This document shows positions 30,129 to 38,452 of a stretch of DNA of 64,000 bases, piece by piece. The DNA is from Denitrobaculum sp965232285 (GTDB lineage: Bacteria; Pseudomonadota; Alphaproteobacteria; Kiloniellales; Kiloniellaceae), in NCBI GenBank assembly GCA_965232285.1, contig CBDDPL010000004.1, positions 4,898,001 to 4,962,000 of the forward strand, read 5' to 3'. Within the stretch, counting starts at the first letter, position 1. Every line of letters starts with the position of its first letter. The notes under the pieces were generated by a model. That model saw only the letters and a list, made by a program, of their open reading frames with translations, did not search any database and had not been told where the DNA came from. The position numbers were made by a program, and so were the translations under genes.

Positions 30129-31094
30129 GTGCAGTTAAACCGCGACGACCTGAAAGAAGCCTATCGGCGCATGTGCCTGATACGGGAATTCGAGGACAGC
30201 GTTCACGACGAGTTCGCCGCTGGGAACATTCCCGGCTTCGTTCACCTCTACGCCGGCGAGGAAGCCTCGGCGGTCGGGATCTGCATGCACCTGGAAGACC
30301 GGGACGCCATCGCCTCGACCCACCGCGGCCACGGCCACTGCATCGCCAAGGGCTGCGACGCCAAGGAGATGATGTCCGAGATCTTCGGCAAGAAGGACGG
30401 GCTCTGCGGCGGCAAGGGCGGCTCCATGCATATCGCCGACCTCAGCAAGGGCATGCTGGGCGCCAACGGAATCGTGGGCGGCGGACCGCCGCTGATCTGT
30501 GGCGCGGCGTTGACCGCCAAGACTCTGAAGACCGGCGGCGTGGCCATCGCCTTCCTGGGCGACGGCGCCTCGAATCAGGGCACGACGCTGGAATCCTATA
30601 ACCTGGCTAAGATCTGGAACCTGCCGGCCATCTTCGTGGTGGAAGACAATCGCTATGCCGAGTCCACCGCTTCCGCCTGGTCGGTCGCGGGCTCGCAGGT
30701 CGACCGCGCCAAGGGTTTCGGCATGCCGGGCACCGAGGTCGATGGTCATGACTTCTTCGCGGTCTGGGAAGTGGCGCGCGAAGCCATCGAACGGGCGCGC
30801 AACGGCGAAGGTCCCTCGCTGATCCACGTCAAGCTGAACCGCTACTACGGCCACTTCGAAGGTGATGCCATCACCTACAAGGGCGACGGCGAGGTCGACC
30901 AGGTCAAGGCCGAGCAGGACGCCCTGCAGCTCTTTCGCCAGCGGGTGATCGAGACCTCCCTGCTGGAGACCGGCGAACTGGACGAGATCGAAGGCAGCGT
31001 CAAGAGCTACATCGGCGAATGCGTGGCCTCCGCCACCAGCGCCAGCCAGCCGACCGAGGCTGATCTGCTGACGGATGTGTATGTGAAGTATTGA
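30129..31094 (+). CDS. acoA: Acetoin dehydrogenase E1 component, alpha subunit
   Basis: A 321-residue thiamine-diphosphate-dependent dehydrogenase alpha subunit. The ThDP motif runs from GDGASNQGTTLES to EDNRYAEST, and the N-terminal IREFEDSVHDEF and GHGHCIAKG segments are typical. Sequence alone fits the pyruvate/acetoin/branched-chain E1-alpha group. The adjacent AcoR-type activator and an AcoC-type E2 make acetoin the likely substrate, cleaved to acetyl-CoA and acetaldehyde. A GTG start at 30129 is chosen for its GGGAGG site; the frame continues upstream to 29925 across the promoter, which cannot be coding. A 130-base gap with a palindromic repeat separates it from acoB. Confidence 0.9.
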   Translation: MQLNRDDLKEAYRRMCLIREFEDSVHDEFAAGNIPGFVHLYAGEEASAVGICMHLEDRDAIASTHRGHGHCIAKGCDAKEMMSEIFGKKDGLCGGKGGSMHIADLSKGMLGANGIVGGGPPLICGAALTAKTLKTGGVAIAFLGDGASNQGTTLESYNLAKIWNLPAIFVVEDNRYAESTASAWSVAGSQVDRAKGFGMPGTEVDGHDFFAVWEVAREAIERARNGEGPSLIHVKLNRYYGHFEGDAITYKGDGEVDQVKAEQDALQLFRQRVIETSLLETGELDEIEGSVKSYIGECVASATSASQPTEADLLTDVYVKY

Positions 31095-31128
31095 TTTGAG
31101 CGGCCGACGCCGGCTCCGGGGCCGGCCC

Positions 31129-31184
31129 GCTCCCCCACCCGTCCACCCACAGGATAATGGCATTGGGTGGTCGGGTGGGGGAGC
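31129..31184. repeat. Long palindromic repeat, copy B, inside the aco operon
   Basis: GCTCCCCCACCCG with GTCCACCCA (31129-31149) pairs with 31164-31184 at 20 of 21 positions around a 14-base loop (31150-31163). It shares arm sequence and loop length with copy A at 27808-27873. It lies between acoA and acoB, so it may fold in the mRNA and alter the ratio of the two subunits, or mark a processing site. Confidence 0.8.
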
Positions 31185-31224
31185 CGGCTGGAACCGGAAG
31201 TTCTAGGAAAACAGGAGCGAATTA

Positions 31225-32238
31225 ATGTCAGTAAAAAGCTATCGCCAGGCGCTCAACGAAGCGATCCGTCAGGAGATGGAGCGCGATGAGCGGGTTATCA
31301 TCATGGGCGAGGATATCGCCGGCGGCATGGGCGCGCCGGGCGAGGACGACGCCTGGGGCGGCGTGCTGGGCGTGACCAAAGGCCTGATGCCGCAGTTCGG
31401 TCGCGATCGGGTGCTTGACACCCCGATCAGCGAAAGCGCCTTTGTCGGCTGCGCGGCGGGTGCGGCAGCCACCGGCCTGCGCCCCATCGCCGAGTTGATG
31501 TTCGTCGACTTCATGGGGGTCTGCTTCGATCAGATCTTCAATCAGGCGGCCAAGTTCCGCTACATGTTCGGCGGTAAGGCGGTGACGCCGCTGGTGATCC
31601 GCACCATGTACGGCGCCGGCTTCCGCGCCGCCTCGCAGCACAGTCAGTGCCTCTATCCGCTCTTCACCCATATCCCGGGCCTGAAGGTGGCGCTGCCCTC
31701 CAACGCTTACGAGGCCAAGGGCCTGCTTACCCAGGCGATCCGCGACGACGATCCGGTGGTCTTCTTCGAGCACAAGGCGATGTACGACGACGAGATGGAG
31801 GTGCCGGACGAGGCCTACACCATCCCCTTCGGCGAGGCCAACGTGACCCGCGAGGGCGACGACGTCACCATGGTCGCCTTCGGACGCATGGTGAACCTAG
31901 CCAACGAAGTCGCGGACAGCCTGAAGGGTTCCGGCATCACCTGCACGGTGGTGGATCCGCGCACCACCTCGCCGCTGGACACCGAGACCATTCTGGAGAC
32001 GGTTCAGGAGACCGGACGCCTGGTGGTGATCGACGAATCCCATCCGCGCTGCAATATGGCCTCGGACATCTCGGCGCTGGTCAGCCAGGAGATCTTCAGC
32101 GACCTCAAGGCCCCGGTGAAGATGGTGACCGCGCCGCATTGCCCGGTGCCCTTCTCGCCGGCGCTGGAGGATGTCTACATCCCGAACACGGCGAAGATCG
32201 AGGCGGCGGTTCGCGAAGTTGTGGGTAAGGGACACTAA
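31225..32238 (+). CDS. acoB: Acetoin dehydrogenase E1 component, beta subunit
   Basis: A 337-residue transketolase-like beta subunit. It starts SYRQALNEAIRQEMERDERV and has GEDIAGGMGAPGEDD, DTPISESAFVGCAAGAAATG, IAELMFVDF and VDPRTTSPLDTETI, all standard for E1-beta of 2-oxoacid or acetoin complexes. It pairs with AcoA to form the heterotetrameric E1. AGGAG sits 7-8 bases before the ATG. The gap to acoC has a stable hairpin (32256-32282). No E3 (dihydrolipoamide dehydrogenase) gene follows in this window. Confidence 0.92.
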   Translation: MSVKSYRQALNEAIRQEMERDERVIIMGEDIAGGMGAPGEDDAWGGVLGVTKGLMPQFGRDRVLDTPISESAFVGCAAGAAATGLRPIAELMFVDFMGVCFDQIFNQAAKFRYMFGGKAVTPLVIRTMYGAGFRAASQHSQCLYPLFTHIPGLKVALPSNAYEAKGLLTQAIRDDDPVVFFEHKAMYDDEMEVPDEAYTIPFGEANVTREGDDVTMVAFGRMVNLANEVADSLKGSGITCTVVDPRTTSPLDTETILETVQETGRLVVIDESHPRCNMASDISALVSQEIFSDLKAPVKMVTAPHCPVPFSPALEDVYIPNTAKIEAAVREVVGKGH

Positions 32239-32255
32239 GCCCGAGTGAATGAAGA

Positions 32256-32292
32256 GCTCCCTCCCAGCCAGAGGGAGGGAGCCTTCGTTTTC
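32256..32292 (+). terminator. Hairpin between acoB and acoC, possible partial terminator
   Basis: GCTCCCTCCC (32256-32265) and GGGAGGGAGC (32273-32282) make a perfect 10-bp stem with a 7-base loop, followed by CTTCGTTTTC. It looks like an intrinsic terminator with a short T-tract. Since acoC follows on the same strand it may reduce, not stop, transcription into acoC. Confidence 0.55.
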
Positions 32293-32330
32293 AGACAGAT
32301 TGAATTGAGCGAGAAAAGCGGAGGCTCTGA

Positions 32331-33449
32331 ATGAGCGGGAACATCGTTCCCATCGTCATGCCCAAATGGGGTTTGGCGATGGAGGAAGGCATGCTGGTCG
32401 AGTGGCAGGTCGAGGAAGGCGCACGGATCGAAAAGGGCCAGGAAATCGCCGACATCGAAACCACCAAGATCACCAACATCTTCGAGTGTCCGACGGACGG
32501 CCTGCTGCGCCGGATCGTGACGGCCGGAGGCGAAACGGTGCCGGTCGGGTTTCTGCTCGCGGTCTGTGCCGAGGAGGATGTCAGCAACACAGACATCGAC
32601 AGCTATGTCGAGGACTTCAAGGCGAACTTCGTCCTGGAAGAAGCCGCAGCCGGCGGCGCGGAGCCCGAAAGCGTCGAGATCGCCCCGGGCCGCTCGATCC
32701 GCTATCTGAGCCTGGGCAGCGGCGGGGATGCACCGCTCCTCTTCGTCCACGGCTTCGGCGGCGGCTTCGACAACTGGATGCTCAATCAGGAAACCCTGTC
32801 CGAAGGCCGCGCGACCTACGCCGTCGACCTGCCGGGGCACGGTGGTTCGACCAAGGACGTCGGCACTGGCGACCTCAGCGCCATGACCGACGCGCTGTCA
32901 GCTTTCATGGAGATCATGAAGATCGAGCGGGCGCATCTGGTGGGCCATTCCATGGGTGGCGGAATCGCCCTCGACCTCGCCTTGCAGCATGCGGACAAGG
33001 TGGCGAGCCTTTCGCTGATCGCCCCTGTCGGCCTGGGGTCGGAGATCAACATGGACTACATTGAGGGCTTCATCAGCCAGACCCGCGCCCGCAAGCTGCG
33101 CGGCGTACTGGAACTGCTGGTCGATGATGCCGAGGCGATCTCCGCCGACATGGTCGAAGACATCATCAAGTTCAAACGCCTCGACGGGGTCGGCGCCGCG
33201 CTGGGGCTACTGCGCGACCAGATCATGCCAGGCGGGCAACAGGGGGTTACCTTCAGGGACAGGCTGGGCGATCTGGGCATCCCGGTTCAGGTGATCTGGG
33301 GCCGCAATGACAAGATTCTTCCGGCCCATCATGGAGAAGATCTGCCAGATGCCGTCAGCCTGACTCTCTATGACGACACCGGCCACATGCCGCACCTGGA
33401 GCGCGCCGGCGAGGTGAATGAAGCGATCGGCAACTTCATCGCTTCATAG
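32331..33449 (+). CDS. acoC: Acetoin dehydrogenase E2-type protein (lipoyl domain plus alpha/beta hydrolase)
   Basis: A 372-residue protein with an N-terminal lipoyl domain (about 6-80, lipoyl-lysine in DIETTKITN) joined to an alpha/beta-hydrolase domain (about 130-370). The hydrolase part has the nucleophile elbow GHSMGGG, LLFVHGFGGGFDNW and the C-terminal histidine near TGHMPHLERAG. This architecture is the distinctive AcoC form and differs from ordinary E2 acyltransferases, which supports the acetoin assignment of the operon. It has no peripheral subunit-binding domain that I can recognise. It is the last gene of the operon, 22 bases before a convergent gene. Confidence 0.9.
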   Translation: MSGNIVPIVMPKWGLAMEEGMLVEWQVEEGARIEKGQEIADIETTKITNIFECPTDGLLRRIVTAGGETVPVGFLLAVCAEEDVSNTDIDSYVEDFKANFVLEEAAAGGAEPESVEIAPGRSIRYLSLGSGGDAPLLFVHGFGGGFDNWMLNQETLSEGRATYAVDLPGHGGSTKDVGTGDLSAMTDALSAFMEIMKIERAHLVGHSMGGGIALDLALQHADKVASLSLIAPVGLGSEINMDYIEGFISQTRARKLRGVLELLVDDAEAISADMVEDIIKFKRLDGVGAALGLLRDQIMPGGQQGVTFRDRLGDLGIPVQVIWGRNDKILPAHHGEDLPDAVSLTLYDDTGHMPHLERAGEVNEAIGNFIAS

Positions 33450-33471
33450 GAAGACAAGGGTTTCCGTTTCC

Positions 33472-34551
33472 TCAGTGCAGGGTACGGGCTGGCTGATTCG
33501 GGTGGTCTGAGCGCCAGCAGCGGGCGTGTCGTTCCTCCGGCGAAAGATCCGCGGTGCGTTCGCGCAACGGCAAGATCAGGCCGGCAGCAAGCAGCGAGTC
33601 GGCGAGGCCGGCCAGCGGGCCCGAGGTCAGCCGAATAGCACTGGGCGGCATCCAGTTGGCCAGCGCCTGCTCGGCTGGTCCACTGTCGGCCCGCTGAAAA
33701 CCCGCGACGGCATGAAGAAGGTCCGCCTCGTCCGGCGACACGCCCGGACAGGAGGGGCCGTGGATATCGACGGTCCGGCTGGCAGCAAAGGCGATATTGC
33801 GCAGAACTGCGTTCAGGCTGGCGGCGCTGTCGATGATTCCATAGTGGGCGAAATGGGCTTGCAGTACCGGGAAGGGCTCCTGCTCCTGATGCAGGCAGGC
33901 AACCCAGCGGCGGGTGCCCCGCAGGATGATACTTTCCCCGAGCGTCAGATCTTCAGCCTGCGTGACCGCCGGTGCTCTGGACTTTTCGCTATCCTTCAGG
34001 GCTTTGCGCCGGTCGGCCGGTGTCGTCGCGGCCTTTGCGTTCAACAGATGGCCGGCGCTCGACAGAAGCCGGGCGAAGTTGTGAGCCTGCCGCAGGAAGA
34101 TCGCATTGTGGGTCGGTTCGATGAGCCACTGCACCAGCAGGGAAGCGCGCTCCAGTTCCGACTGCTGCAGCGCATCGAGAATGGAGAGGAAATGCTCCTC
34201 ATGGATCGAGAGGCACTCCTCGCTGTAGGGGTTGATGCGGATCTGACAGCGCGCGCCCTGGTCGAAACAGCCGATCACCTCGCCGAAGACCTCGATGGCT
34301 TCATAAACCTGCTTGCTTCCAAAGACCTTCGTGAAGGTCGGCAGCAGACTATTGAGACTGCCCGCAGGTTCCCGGAACTCCCGCGACAGCCCCTCGGTCG
34401 GGGGCAGGTCACTCAGAGCGATAAGCTGCTCTTCGGTCTCGCGGGACTCCCGATGTTTACGCAGCGCCCAGATCACCAAAGCTTCGGGAAGAGTCAGTTC
34501 GGCAACAATCCGCGCCCTGCCCCCGGCGGGGCTGCCGGCATAGACGTTCAT
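33472..34551 (-). CDS. Uncharacterised protein with an internal duplication
   Basis: I do not recognise this 359-residue protein. No signal peptide or transmembrane helix is visible, so it is probably cytoplasmic. Residues about 72-130 and about 228-288 appear to be diverged copies of one module: both run F-x3-FG or YG, a helix, a short strand with R-x2-I or R-TVDI, a cysteine-containing loop, then LS or VS-x-(D/H)-E and a Leu-rich helix ending in Q. A basic hinge rich in A, K and R (about 172-200) separates the halves. The ATG at 34551 is chosen over 34584 because AGGAG lies upstream at suitable distance. Upstream is a 12-bp inverted repeat around GAGAATGATTT, similar in flavour to metal-regulator sites. 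It is convergent with acoC and divergent from a subtilisin-like protease. Confidence 0.7.
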   Translation of the reverse strand: MNVYAGSPAGGRARIVAELTLPEALVIWALRKHRESRETEEQLIALSDLPPTEGLSREFREPAGSLNSLLPTFTKVFGSKQVYEAIEVFGEVIGCFDQGARCQIRINPYSEECLSIHEEHFLSILDALQQSELERASLLVQWLIEPTHNAIFLRQAHNFARLLSSAGHLLNAKAATTPADRRKALKDSEKSRAPAVTQAEDLTLGESIILRGTRRWVACLHQEQEPFPVLQAHFAHYGIIDSAASLNAVLRNIAFAASRTVDIHGPSCPGVSPDEADLLHAVAGFQRADSGPAEQALANWMPPSAIRLTSGPLAGLADSLLAAGLILPLRERTADLSPEERHARCWRSDHPNQPARTLH

Positions 34552-34585
34552 ATCGGCGACTCCTGTCTTCACTGCGCAGGTCATA

Positions 34586-34624
34586 AAGTTTAATTGCGAT
34601 TGAGAATGATTTGCAATTAAACTT
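34586..34624. promoter_or_regulatory. 12-bp inverted repeat enclosing a Fur-like core
   Basis: AAGTTTAATTGC (34586-34597) and GCAATTAAACTT (34613-34624) are perfect reverse complements around GATTGAGAATGATTT. The site is 35 bases upstream of the uncharacterised gene at 34551 and is AT-rich in a GC-rich setting. The core shares GAGAATGATT-type sequence with iron-regulator boxes, but it is not a clear match to Fur or Irr consensus. Confidence 0.55.
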
Positions 34625-34695
34625 CTGTCAAGCAGAACCGCATTGTCTAACTCAGGAAATTGAAGGGTTTACGGCCAGGACACCCGGCGCATTCA

Positions 34696-34717
34696 CGCCA
34701 CCTCAACGGAGGTGGCG
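34696..34717. terminator. Stable hairpin upstream of the subtilisin-like gene
   Basis: CGCCACCTC and GAGGTGGCG form a 9-bp perfect stem with loop AACG, 67 bases before the protease start. There is no T-tract, so its role (leader structure or terminator) is unclear. Confidence 0.4.
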
Positions 34718-34783
34718 CGCCCGTCTTGACGTTGCGCGCTACCTGCTGTTCATTCTTGGGCAGCAATCCGAGTTCGATATCCA

Positions 34784-36154
34784 ATGCGCAACAAACTGCT
34801 GAATCAAGCCAGTCGGTTCGCCATCGGCCGAAGGCGCAACACGACATCCGGCGGACCGCAACCCACTGTTCTTGCCGCAATCCTGCTTAGTGCTTTCCTG
34901 GCGCTTGCGTCAGCCACCACCAGTGCAGCGGGAGATGAAACACCAGACACAGATCTGAAAACGCTGGCCGTGCTCGCCGGTCAAGTCTGCGAAGGCGGCA
35001 CGGAGGATCCGGCTCCGCTTGCAGCGGACTTCGGGGAATTGCTGTCCCTGGAAGATCGCGGCAGCGCGACCGCCGCATTCCGCCGCCGCCTGGAGCTCCG
35101 CCGGGACAGCCGGCTGTTTCGGATCGACCTTTCGGCCTTTGCCGGGAACATCCGACGGGTGCGGGCGGAGATCTACGAAGCCCTGGAGAGCGGCGAGGAA
35201 CGCCCGCTGGCGCTGGTGGGCCTCGATGGCAATTGCGCGCCGCGCCATGGCCGACGGCTCGACTATGACGACTCGGGTCGCGCCGCATGGCTGAGCCACT
35301 ATGACGCTGCGCTACAGCCGGACCGCGCGCGCGAAGCTCTGAACCCGCTGGTGCCTCCGGGACGGGATCCTGGCGGCATTCTGGTGGCGCAAATCGACAG
35401 CGGTGTGAATTACCTGCTGCCGGAGATCGCCGGACGCCTGGCCCGGGACGGGCAGGGCACAATGCTGGGTTACGACTACTGGGACCTGGACGACCGCCCC
35501 TTCGATCTCGACACCAGCCGTTCGCCCTTCTTCCCGTTGCGCCACGGCACCACGGTCGCCAGTGTCTTACTGCGTGAAGCTCCAAGTGCGCGCCTCCTGC
35601 CCTACCGCTATCCCCGGCCCGATCTCACGCGCATGGCGGCACTGATTGACGATGCCGCGGACAAAGGCGCGCGCATCGTCATGATGCCCCTGGGCAGCCG
35701 CAAGGCGGAAGACTGGCAAGCCTTTGCCGCAGCCGCCGGGCGGCATAGGGAGACGCTTTTCATCATCTCGGCCGGCAACGACGGCCGGGACATCGACGCG
35801 CAACCGCTTTACCCCGCCGGTCTCCCACTTGAGAACGCCATCGTTGTCACCTCTTCCGATTCCTTCGGCCGCCTTGCGGAAGGTTCCAACTGGGGCCTGA
35901 CGAACGTCGACCTGATGGCGCCGGGCGAAGGGATCGAGGTCATCGACCACCGCGGCGCCCGCGGCACCACCTCCGGCTCCAGCTTCGTGGTCCCGCGCAT
36001 CGCGGCCCTGGCGGCGCGCCTGCTGGAGAAAAACCCCGACTGGACGGCCAAAGATCTGAAGGCCGCGATCCGGCAACGCACCGGCCCCTCGCTGGAGCGC
36101 GGCGGCAGCCGAGTCAAGTGGGGGTGGCTGCCGAATCCGGCGGATGATGGCTAG
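34784..36154 (+). CDS. Exported subtilisin-like (S8) serine protease
   Basis: A 456-residue protein with an N-terminal hydrophobic leader (about 28-48: TVLAAILLSAFLALASATTSA in part) and probable cleavage after it. A pre-domain of about 140 residues precedes the peptidase. The S8 catalytic residues can be placed: Asp205 in VAQIDSGVNY, His254 in LRHGTTVAS, oxyanion Asn332 in IISAGNDG and Ser400 in TSGSSFVVPRIAALAARLL. All are intact, so it should be active, although the serine motif is GSSFVVP instead of the common GTSMAAP. It likely acts in the periplasm or outside the cell. A sulfotransferase gene follows after 86 bases on the same strand, with no clear functional link. Confidence 0.85.
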   Translation: MRNKLLNQASRFAIGRRRNTTSGGPQPTVLAAILLSAFLALASATTSAAGDETPDTDLKTLAVLAGQVCEGGTEDPAPLAADFGELLSLEDRGSATAAFRRRLELRRDSRLFRIDLSAFAGNIRRVRAEIYEALESGEERPLALVGLDGNCAPRHGRRLDYDDSGRAAWLSHYDAALQPDRAREALNPLVPPGRDPGGILVAQIDSGVNYLLPEIAGRLARDGQGTMLGYDYWDLDDRPFDLDTSRSPFFPLRHGTTVASVLLREAPSARLLPYRYPRPDLTRMAALIDDAADKGARIVMMPLGSRKAEDWQAFAAAAGRHRETLFIISAGNDGRDIDAQPLYPAGLPLENAIVVTSSDSFGRLAEGSNWGLTNVDLMAPGEGIEVIDHRGARGTTSGSSFVVPRIAALAARLLEKNPDWTAKDLKAAIRQRTGPSLERGGSRVKWGWLPNPADDG

Positions 36155-36240
36155 AACGCCGCTTCACTTTTGAATCAGGACATGTTCCTGCATAAAAGCC
36201 TCTCGAACAGAAACAGCCCGCAAATCCCAAGACCGACGCC

Positions 36241-36999
36241 ATGGCGAACTATCAGTCCTACGTGATCTGCACCACGCCGCGAAGCGGAAGCACCCTGCTC
36301 TGCAAACTCCTGGCCGCGACAGGCGTAGCCGGGAAACCCGATTCTTACTTTCATACGCCGTCACTCGCAGACTGGCTGCAGAAATTCGATCTGACACCGG
36401 ATGACACCACGCCGGCGCGTGAGATCCTGGCGGCCGTCTTCGAAGCGGCGCGCTTACGTGGCACTGCCGGCACAGACGTCTTCGGCTTGCGTCTACAGCG
36501 CAAGAGCTTCGACTTTCTTTTCAGTCAGATCGATCTTCTCCACCCCGGGCTGTCGAGCCACGGCGCGCGCTTCCAGGCGGTGTTCGGCAAGACGCTGTTC
36601 ATCCACCTCTCGCGGAGGAATAAGCTCGAACAGGCAGTTTCCTTCGTTAGGGCGAGCCAGACGGGACTGTGGCACCGCGCCCCCGACGGGTCCGAGTTGG
36701 AGCGCCTTTCTCCGCCGCAAGAGCCACATTACGATGCCGATGCAATCACCCATCACCTCGCGGAACTGACCGCGCTCGACAAGGCGTGGCAAGACTGGTT
36801 CGCCGGCGAAGCAATCGCGCCGCTGCGTGTAAACTATGATGCGCTTTCGCGTGACCCGGAAAAGACCGCGGCCAGAGTCTTGGAGCGGTTAGGGTTGGAT
36901 CCGACTGCAGCGCAAGGACTCACACCAGCCGTGGCAAAGCTCGCGGACGCCACCAGCCGAAATTGGATGGAACGCTTCCGTACCGAGAAGGGAAGTTAA
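36241..36999 (+). CDS. Stf0-type sulfotransferase
   Basis: A 252-residue cytoplasmic enzyme that would transfer sulfate from PAPS to a carbohydrate or lipid. The 5'-phosphosulfate loop is VICTTPRSGSTLLCKLL, and the 3'-phosphate region is LSRRNKLEQAVSFVRA, a pattern used in Stf0 (trehalose 2-sulfotransferase) relatives. VNYDALSRDPEKTAARVLERLGL is the usual C-terminal helix pair. The substrate may be a cell-envelope glycan or glycolipid. No clear Shine-Dalgarno sequence precedes the ATG. A small hairpin follows the stop codon. Confidence 0.85.
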   Translation: MANYQSYVICTTPRSGSTLLCKLLAATGVAGKPDSYFHTPSLADWLQKFDLTPDDTTPAREILAAVFEAARLRGTAGTDVFGLRLQRKSFDFLFSQIDLLHPGLSSHGARFQAVFGKTLFIHLSRRNKLEQAVSFVRASQTGLWHRAPDGSELERLSPPQEPHYDADAITHHLAELTALDKAWQDWFAGEAIAPLRVNYDALSRDPEKTAARVLERLGLDPTAAQGLTPAVAKLADATSRNWMERFRTEKGS

Positions 37000-37384
37000 A
37001 GACATCCAATAGCTTATTGGAGTAATCACCGTCAGGATAGCCCCCATAAACGACCGTAAGACGGCACGCACTTCTGCGAGTGCTTCACTTTGTTTACAGC
37101 AGTTCCCGTAAAGGCTTTTAGCCGGTAATCACAGGCCCGGCATATTGCCGGGCGGCTCCCGCAAATCCTCAGACATCCTGGGGAACGGGAAACGCGCGGA
37201 CAGCGCCAAGCTGTTGACCTGTCCCGCAATTCGAGCCCACACTACGCAACTTCAAAATGGTACGACGCCGGCCACGGCGCAGCTTTTTGTTGACTCGCCC
37301 ATCGCATTTTGTAACCACATAGTTACTTTCTGCGGTTTCAGATCATCACAACAGAAGGGAAAAACCATGTACGGGAGGAAAAGA
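37000..37384 (+). other. 385-base leader/intergenic region before dctP
   Basis: No gene is convincing here. It contains a hairpin TCCAATA-GCT-TATTGGA (37005-37021) just after the sulfotransferase, a strong GC hairpin GCCCGGCA-TAT-TGCCGGGC (37135-37153), and an inverted repeat GTAAC-N6-GTTAC (37311-37326) about 60 bases before dctP that may be an operator. A TTGACT at 37290-37295 could be a -35 element, but no good -10 element is correctly spaced. The dctP frame continues upstream through this region but lacks protein-like sequence there. Confidence 0.5.
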
Positions 37385-38365
37385 ATGAAGCGGATAGGAA
37401 CAACGGCTGTCGTTGCGGCCTTCGGATTGGCTTTTGCATCCGGCATGACAAGCGCCGCCGAATGGCGGGCCTGGAACATTCACGTCGAAGGCTATCCGAA
37501 CACCGTGGCGATGGACAAATTCGCCGAGCTGGTCGCCGAAAAGACCGGCGGCAAGATCACCGTCCAAAACTTCCACGCCGGCGTTCTGGGCAGCCAGCCC
37601 GATGCGATCGAGCAGGTCCGGATCGGTGCTGTCGAGGTCGGTAACTTCAATCTCGGTCCCATCGGACCGATCGCGCCCGCGGCCAACGTGGTGTCACTGC
37701 CCTTTGTCTTCAAAAGCGTCGAGCACATGCATCGCGCCCTGGACGGCGCGGCCGGCGACAAGATCAACGCGGGCATGGCGGAAGCCGGCCTGATCGGCCT
37801 GGCCTGGTACGATGCCGGCGCACGGTCTTTCTACAATCGCGACAAGCCGATCACCAAGCCGGCGGATGTCGCGGGCATGAAGATTCGGGTCATGAACAAC
37901 GACCTCTATTCCGGCATGGTCAAGGAACTGGGCGGCAACCCCTCGCCCATGGCCTTCGCCGAAGTTTACCAGGCATTGAAGACCGGCGTCGTGGACGGCG
38001 CGGAGAACAACTGGCCGTCCTACGAATCGACCGGCCACTTCGAGGTCGCCGGCTACTACTCGCTCAGCCAGCACCTGATCATCCCCGAATGCGTCTGCAT
38101 TAACGCCAGCGTCTGGGAAGGCCTTTCCGACGACATGAAAACGGCGGTGAAGGCAGCAGCGGTCGAGTCCGCTCAGCTTCAACGCGAGCTCTGGGCAGCG
38201 CGTGAGAAATCAAGCCGTGAAAAGGTCATGGCCTCGGGCGTCAAGTTCAACGAAATCGCCGACAAAGCGCCGTTTCAGAACGCAATGAAACCGGTCTATG
38301 ACAACTATCTCTCCGACAATCCGGATGTGAAAGAGCTGGTGGACCTGATCCAGTCGATCGACTGA
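37385..38365 (+). CDS. dctP: TRAP transporter substrate-binding protein (DctP family)
   Basis: A 326-residue periplasmic binding protein with a Sec leader (RIGTTAVVAAFGLAFASGMTSAA, cleavage near AEW). The mature protein has VAEKTGGKITVQNFHAGVLGSQPDAIEQVRIGAVEV and the family signature segment AGMKIRVMNNDLYSGMVKELGGNP with the conserved arginine that usually holds a substrate carboxylate. A tryptophan-rich start to the mature region (WRAWNIH) is seen. The ATG at 37385 is favoured by GGGAGG 6-7 bases upstream. It is the first gene of a complete dctPQM set, so the ligand is probably a carboxylate, exact identity unknown. Confidence 0.92.
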   Translation: MKRIGTTAVVAAFGLAFASGMTSAAEWRAWNIHVEGYPNTVAMDKFAELVAEKTGGKITVQNFHAGVLGSQPDAIEQVRIGAVEVGNFNLGPIGPIAPAANVVSLPFVFKSVEHMHRALDGAAGDKINAGMAEAGLIGLAWYDAGARSFYNRDKPITKPADVAGMKIRVMNNDLYSGMVKELGGNPSPMAFAEVYQALKTGVVDGAENNWPSYESTGHFEVAGYYSLSQHLIIPECVCINASVWEGLSDDMKTAVKAAAVESAQLQRELWAAREKSSREKVMASGVKFNEIADKAPFQNAMKPVYDNYLSDNPDVKELVDLIQSID

Positions 38366-38452
38366 CCGGCCCTACCGCGTAAAGGCAAGCGGATGGGATC
38401 TTCCCTGCCCGCTTGCCGCAATCCTCATTCCCTGACGAAAACCACGCCTTAA

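Noticed and set aside
34611..34802. 63-codon frame in the gap before the subtilisin-like gene
   Set aside because: It starts with TTG inside the inverted repeat, has no ribosome site, and spans a hairpin.
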